Shown here: piece by piece, positions 13,738 through 15,254 of the stretch | How positions within the stretch are numbered: the first letter of the stretch is position 1 | How the letters are laid out: each line of letters opens with the position of its first letter | Origin: Methanomassiliicoccales archaeon PtaB.Bin134 | GTDB lineage: Archaea; Thermoplasmatota; Thermoplasmata; Methanomassiliicoccales; UBA472 | NCBI GenBank assembly: GCA_002067045.1 | Contig: MVPZ01000192.1 | Coordinates: forward strand, 1-15,254 | Length of the DNA stretch: 15,254 nt | Direction of reading: 5' to 3' | Translations under genes and position numbers: made by a program | Notes under the pieces: generated by a model | Seen by the model: only the letters and a program-made list of their open reading frames with translations | Databases searched by the model: none | Told to the model about the DNA's origin: nothing

Positions 13738-14999
13738 GGTATCATCTCCATAACCGCCCCCAGGGACCTCATGTCCTGCACGAAGCCGGGGTATGAGATG
13801 CGATGGCACTGCCCATCGCTTATGATCGTCTCCCCGTCGGCCACCATGGCGGCCACGGCCGCGGCCATGAGTATGCGGTGGTCGTTGCGCGAGTCCACCG
13901 TCGTTCCCTTCAGAGGGCGTCCTCCGCGGACCACGCAGCCGTCCGGGGTCTCCTCGATGTCCGCCCCCATCTCCTTCAGGAAGGCCGCGGTGGCCGCGAT
14001 GCGGTCGCTCTCCTTCAGGCGGACGTGCGCCGCGTTGTGTATGCGGCTCCTCCCCTCGGCGCAGGCGCACAGCACCGCCACCATGGGGAAGAGGTCCGGG
14101 GCGTCCCCCAGGTCGATGTCCGTTCCGTGAAGCCCGGCGCAGGCGCAGCGGAGGTCCGTCCCCCTCCATTCCACCTGGGCCCCCATGGCCTTCAGTATGT
14201 CCAGGAAGGCCCGGTCGCCCTGGGCGTCCGAGGGGTCGAGGTTGCCGACGGTCACCTCCCCGGTGAGCGCTCCCGCGGCCAGCGGAAAGGCCGCGGAGGA
14301 GAAGTCCCCCGGGATGGTGTAGTCCTGCGGGCGGTAGCGCTGCCCTCCCGGCACATGGAAGCCCTCCGCGGTCTCCATGAACTCCGCCCCGAAGCGGCGC
14401 ATCATCTCCCTGGTGATGTCCACGTACGGTCTGGACTTCAGCGGGGCGGTGAGCACGATGTCCGTGTCCACCTCCTTCACCGCCGAGGAGATGAGCAGGG
14501 AGGATATGAACTGCGAGCTGACGTCCCCGCGTATGCCGGTCCTGGCACCGGCGTTCGGTCCCCGGACCGCCAGGGGCGCCAGCCCGTTCCCGCGGGTGCT
14601 CTCGCACCTCACCCCCAGGGAGCACAGGGCCTCGATCAGCGGCTGCATGGGCCGGCGGCGCACGCTCTGGTCGCCGGTGAGGACGGTGATGCACGGCAGC
14701 AGGGAGGCCACCCCGGCCATCAGGCGGATGGTGGTCCCGGAGTTGCGGGCGTCGATGACGTTGTCCGGGCATCTCAGCCTTCCGCCGGTGATCTCCAGGT
14801 CATCCTGGCCGGCCACGGAAGCTCCGAAGGCCCTCACCGCCTCCAGGGTGGCCAGGGTGTCCTCTCCCATCAGCGGCCGGCGCAGCACGCTGGTGCCCTC
14901 GGCCAGCAGGGCCAGGGTCATGGCCCGGTGGGTGTAGCTTTTGGAGGGGGAGGACATCACGCACCCGTTGGCGCGGGACCGGGACACCTTCAGCCTCAC
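13734..14999 (-). CDS. aroA: 3-phosphoshikimate 1-carboxyvinyltransferase (EPSP synthase)
   Basis: Transfers enolpyruvyl from PEP to shikimate 3-phosphate. The 421-residue product has SSPSKSYTHR (16-25, with K20 and R25), the PEP-site NSGTTIRL (86-93), GDQSVRRRPM (109-118), SSQFISSLL (161-169), GDFSSAAFPL (231-240), PDLFP with catalytic D302, HVRLKESDRI (325-334, with K329 and E330) and NDHRI (372-376). All substrate-binding blocks are intact. The start is a GTG at 14999 overlapping the shikimate kinase stop (GTGA), giving the usual N-terminus (M)RLKVSRSR; earlier in-frame codons belong to the kinase region read out of frame. GGGGG in the kinase end may serve as ribosome site. Confidence 0.96.
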   Translation of the reverse strand: MRLKVSRSRANGCVMSSPSKSYTHRAMTLALLAEGTSVLRRPLMGEDTLATLEAVRAFGASVAGQDDLEITGGRLRCPDNVIDARNSGTTIRLMAGVASLLPCITVLTGDQSVRRRPMQPLIEALCSLGVRCESTRGNGLAPLAVRGPNAGARTGIRGDVSSQFISSLLISSAVKEVDTDIVLTAPLKSRPYVDITREMMRRFGAEFMETAEGFHVPGGQRYRPQDYTIPGDFSSAAFPLAAGALTGEVTVGNLDPSDAQGDRAFLDILKAMGAQVEWRGTDLRCACAGLHGTDIDLGDAPDLFPMVAVLCACAEGRSRIHNAAHVRLKESDRIAATAAFLKEMGADIEETPDGCVVRGGRPLKGTTVDSRNDHRILMAAAVAAMVADGETIISDGQCHRISYPGFVQDMRSLGAVMEMIP

Positions 15000-15254
15000 G
15001 GTCCCGCCCCCTGGAACACGTCCACCCGCAGCGCCCCGGGGCCCATGGCCCTGGCCACCGCCTCCTCCCTCTCCCGGTCCACGAACGCCGCCACCGCCGG
15101 CCCGGTGCCGGATATTCCGGCCCCCAGGGCCCCGGCCATCAGCGCGCCCAGGGCCATCTCCTGGTCCAGCCCCAGCGCCGCGCCGTAGCACAGGGAGTTC
15201 AGGGACATGGCCTTGCCGTACTCCCCGTTCCATGCCAGGTGGAAGGCCTCCTCC
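14996..15254 (-). CDS. aroK: Shikimate kinase, archaeal GHMP type, C-terminal fragment (cut by right edge)
   Basis: Phosphorylates shikimate with ATP. About 85 C-terminal residues are visible: AFHLAWNGEYGKAMSLNSLC, then GLDQEMALGALMAGALGAGI, then the GHMP motif SGTGPAVAAFVD. This pattern is the C-terminal domain of the archaeal GHMP-family shikimate kinase, unrelated to the bacterial P-loop AroK, and is one of the clearest signs that the DNA is archaeal. The gene's start and ATP-binding motif lie outside the window. It is the most upstream visible gene of the aro operon, so the operon's promoter is not in view; the earlier dehydroquinate and shikimate genes may precede it. Confidence 0.9.
   Translation of the reverse strand, partial: EEAFHLAWNGEYGKAMSLNSLCYGAALGLDQEMALGALMAGALGAGISGTGPAVAAFVDREREEAVARAMGPGALRVDVFQGAGP

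Noticed and set aside
11881..14130. Long plus-strand open frame (749 codons) opposite tyrA, aroC and aroA
   Set aside because: Same reason: it spans several real gene boundaries on the other strand and has no recognisable domain or start signal.
13803..15188. Plus-strand open frame of 461 codons opposite aroA and shikimate kinase
   Set aside because: Composition is that of an antisense shadow, and aroA motifs are complete on the minus strand.
14999..15233. N-terminal extension of AroA to 499 residues
   Set aside because: The added part is the shikimate kinase end read out of frame; the kinase frame contains SGTGPA and is the real one.
1..15254. CRISPR arrays, insertion sequences, tRNA or rRNA genes, riboswitches or leader-peptide attenuators
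   Set aside because: No spaced direct repeats, transposase-like coding sequence, tRNA-like clover-leaf or structured leader was seen by eye; the hisG leader is too short for an attenuator. A tRNA or covariance-model scan was not possible here.

Overview
The window is a very compact, high-GC archaeal amino-acid biosynthesis region. The domain call rests on several points: a GHMP-type shikimate kinase; the three-gene module for sulfide-dependent homocysteine synthesis (COG1900, NIL-ferredoxin, COG2122/UPF0280) known from methanogens and other strict anaerobes; archaeal TATA boxes; GAGGTG-type Shine-Dalgarno sequences; and a gene that looks leaderless. High GC with this gene set fits an anaerobic methanogen-like euryarchaeon, perhaps of the Methanomassiliicoccales (Thermoplasmata). 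That placement is an inference, not a proof.

Two long minus-strand operons flank one plus-strand gene. Operon A is read from the right edge leftward (15254 to 8239): shikimate kinase (5' end outside the window), aroA, aroC, a chorismate mutase-prephenate dehydrogenase fusion (tyrA), asd, the COG1900 homocysteine protein, a NIL-domain ferredoxin and UPF0280. A plus-strand SAM methyltransferase (7416-8258) runs tail-to-tail into UPF0280 with a 20-nt overlap. Operon B (7267 to 1) starts at the divergent promoter region 7268-7415: hisG, hisC, hisH, hisA, hisB, hisF, hisIE, a PHP-family phosphatase, aspartate kinase and the start of pheA (cut by the left edge). Almost every junction is a 1-10 nt overlap or a gap of at most 11 nt. 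The only non-coding stretch over 100 nt is 7268-7415; nowhere are there 300 bases without a gene.

Together the genes cover the last three steps to chorismate, the chorismate-to-tyrosine and phenylalanine branches, aspartate to aspartate semialdehyde, semialdehyde plus sulfide to homocysteine, and most of histidine synthesis. Only hisD is missing from the histidine set, and the PHP protein is the obvious candidate for the missing histidinol-phosphatase. Aspartate semialdehyde looks like the metabolic hub: it is made by aspartate kinase (end of operon B) and Asd (middle of operon A), and used by the COG1900 module. In many archaea it is also used by the non-canonical route to dehydroquinate that feeds the aro genes. 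The points most worth a second look are this hub arrangement, the complete contiguous homocysteine module, the PHP phosphatase, a divergent HisB, a palindrome at the predicted hisG start site, and two identical GAGGTGG-N5-TTG starts.
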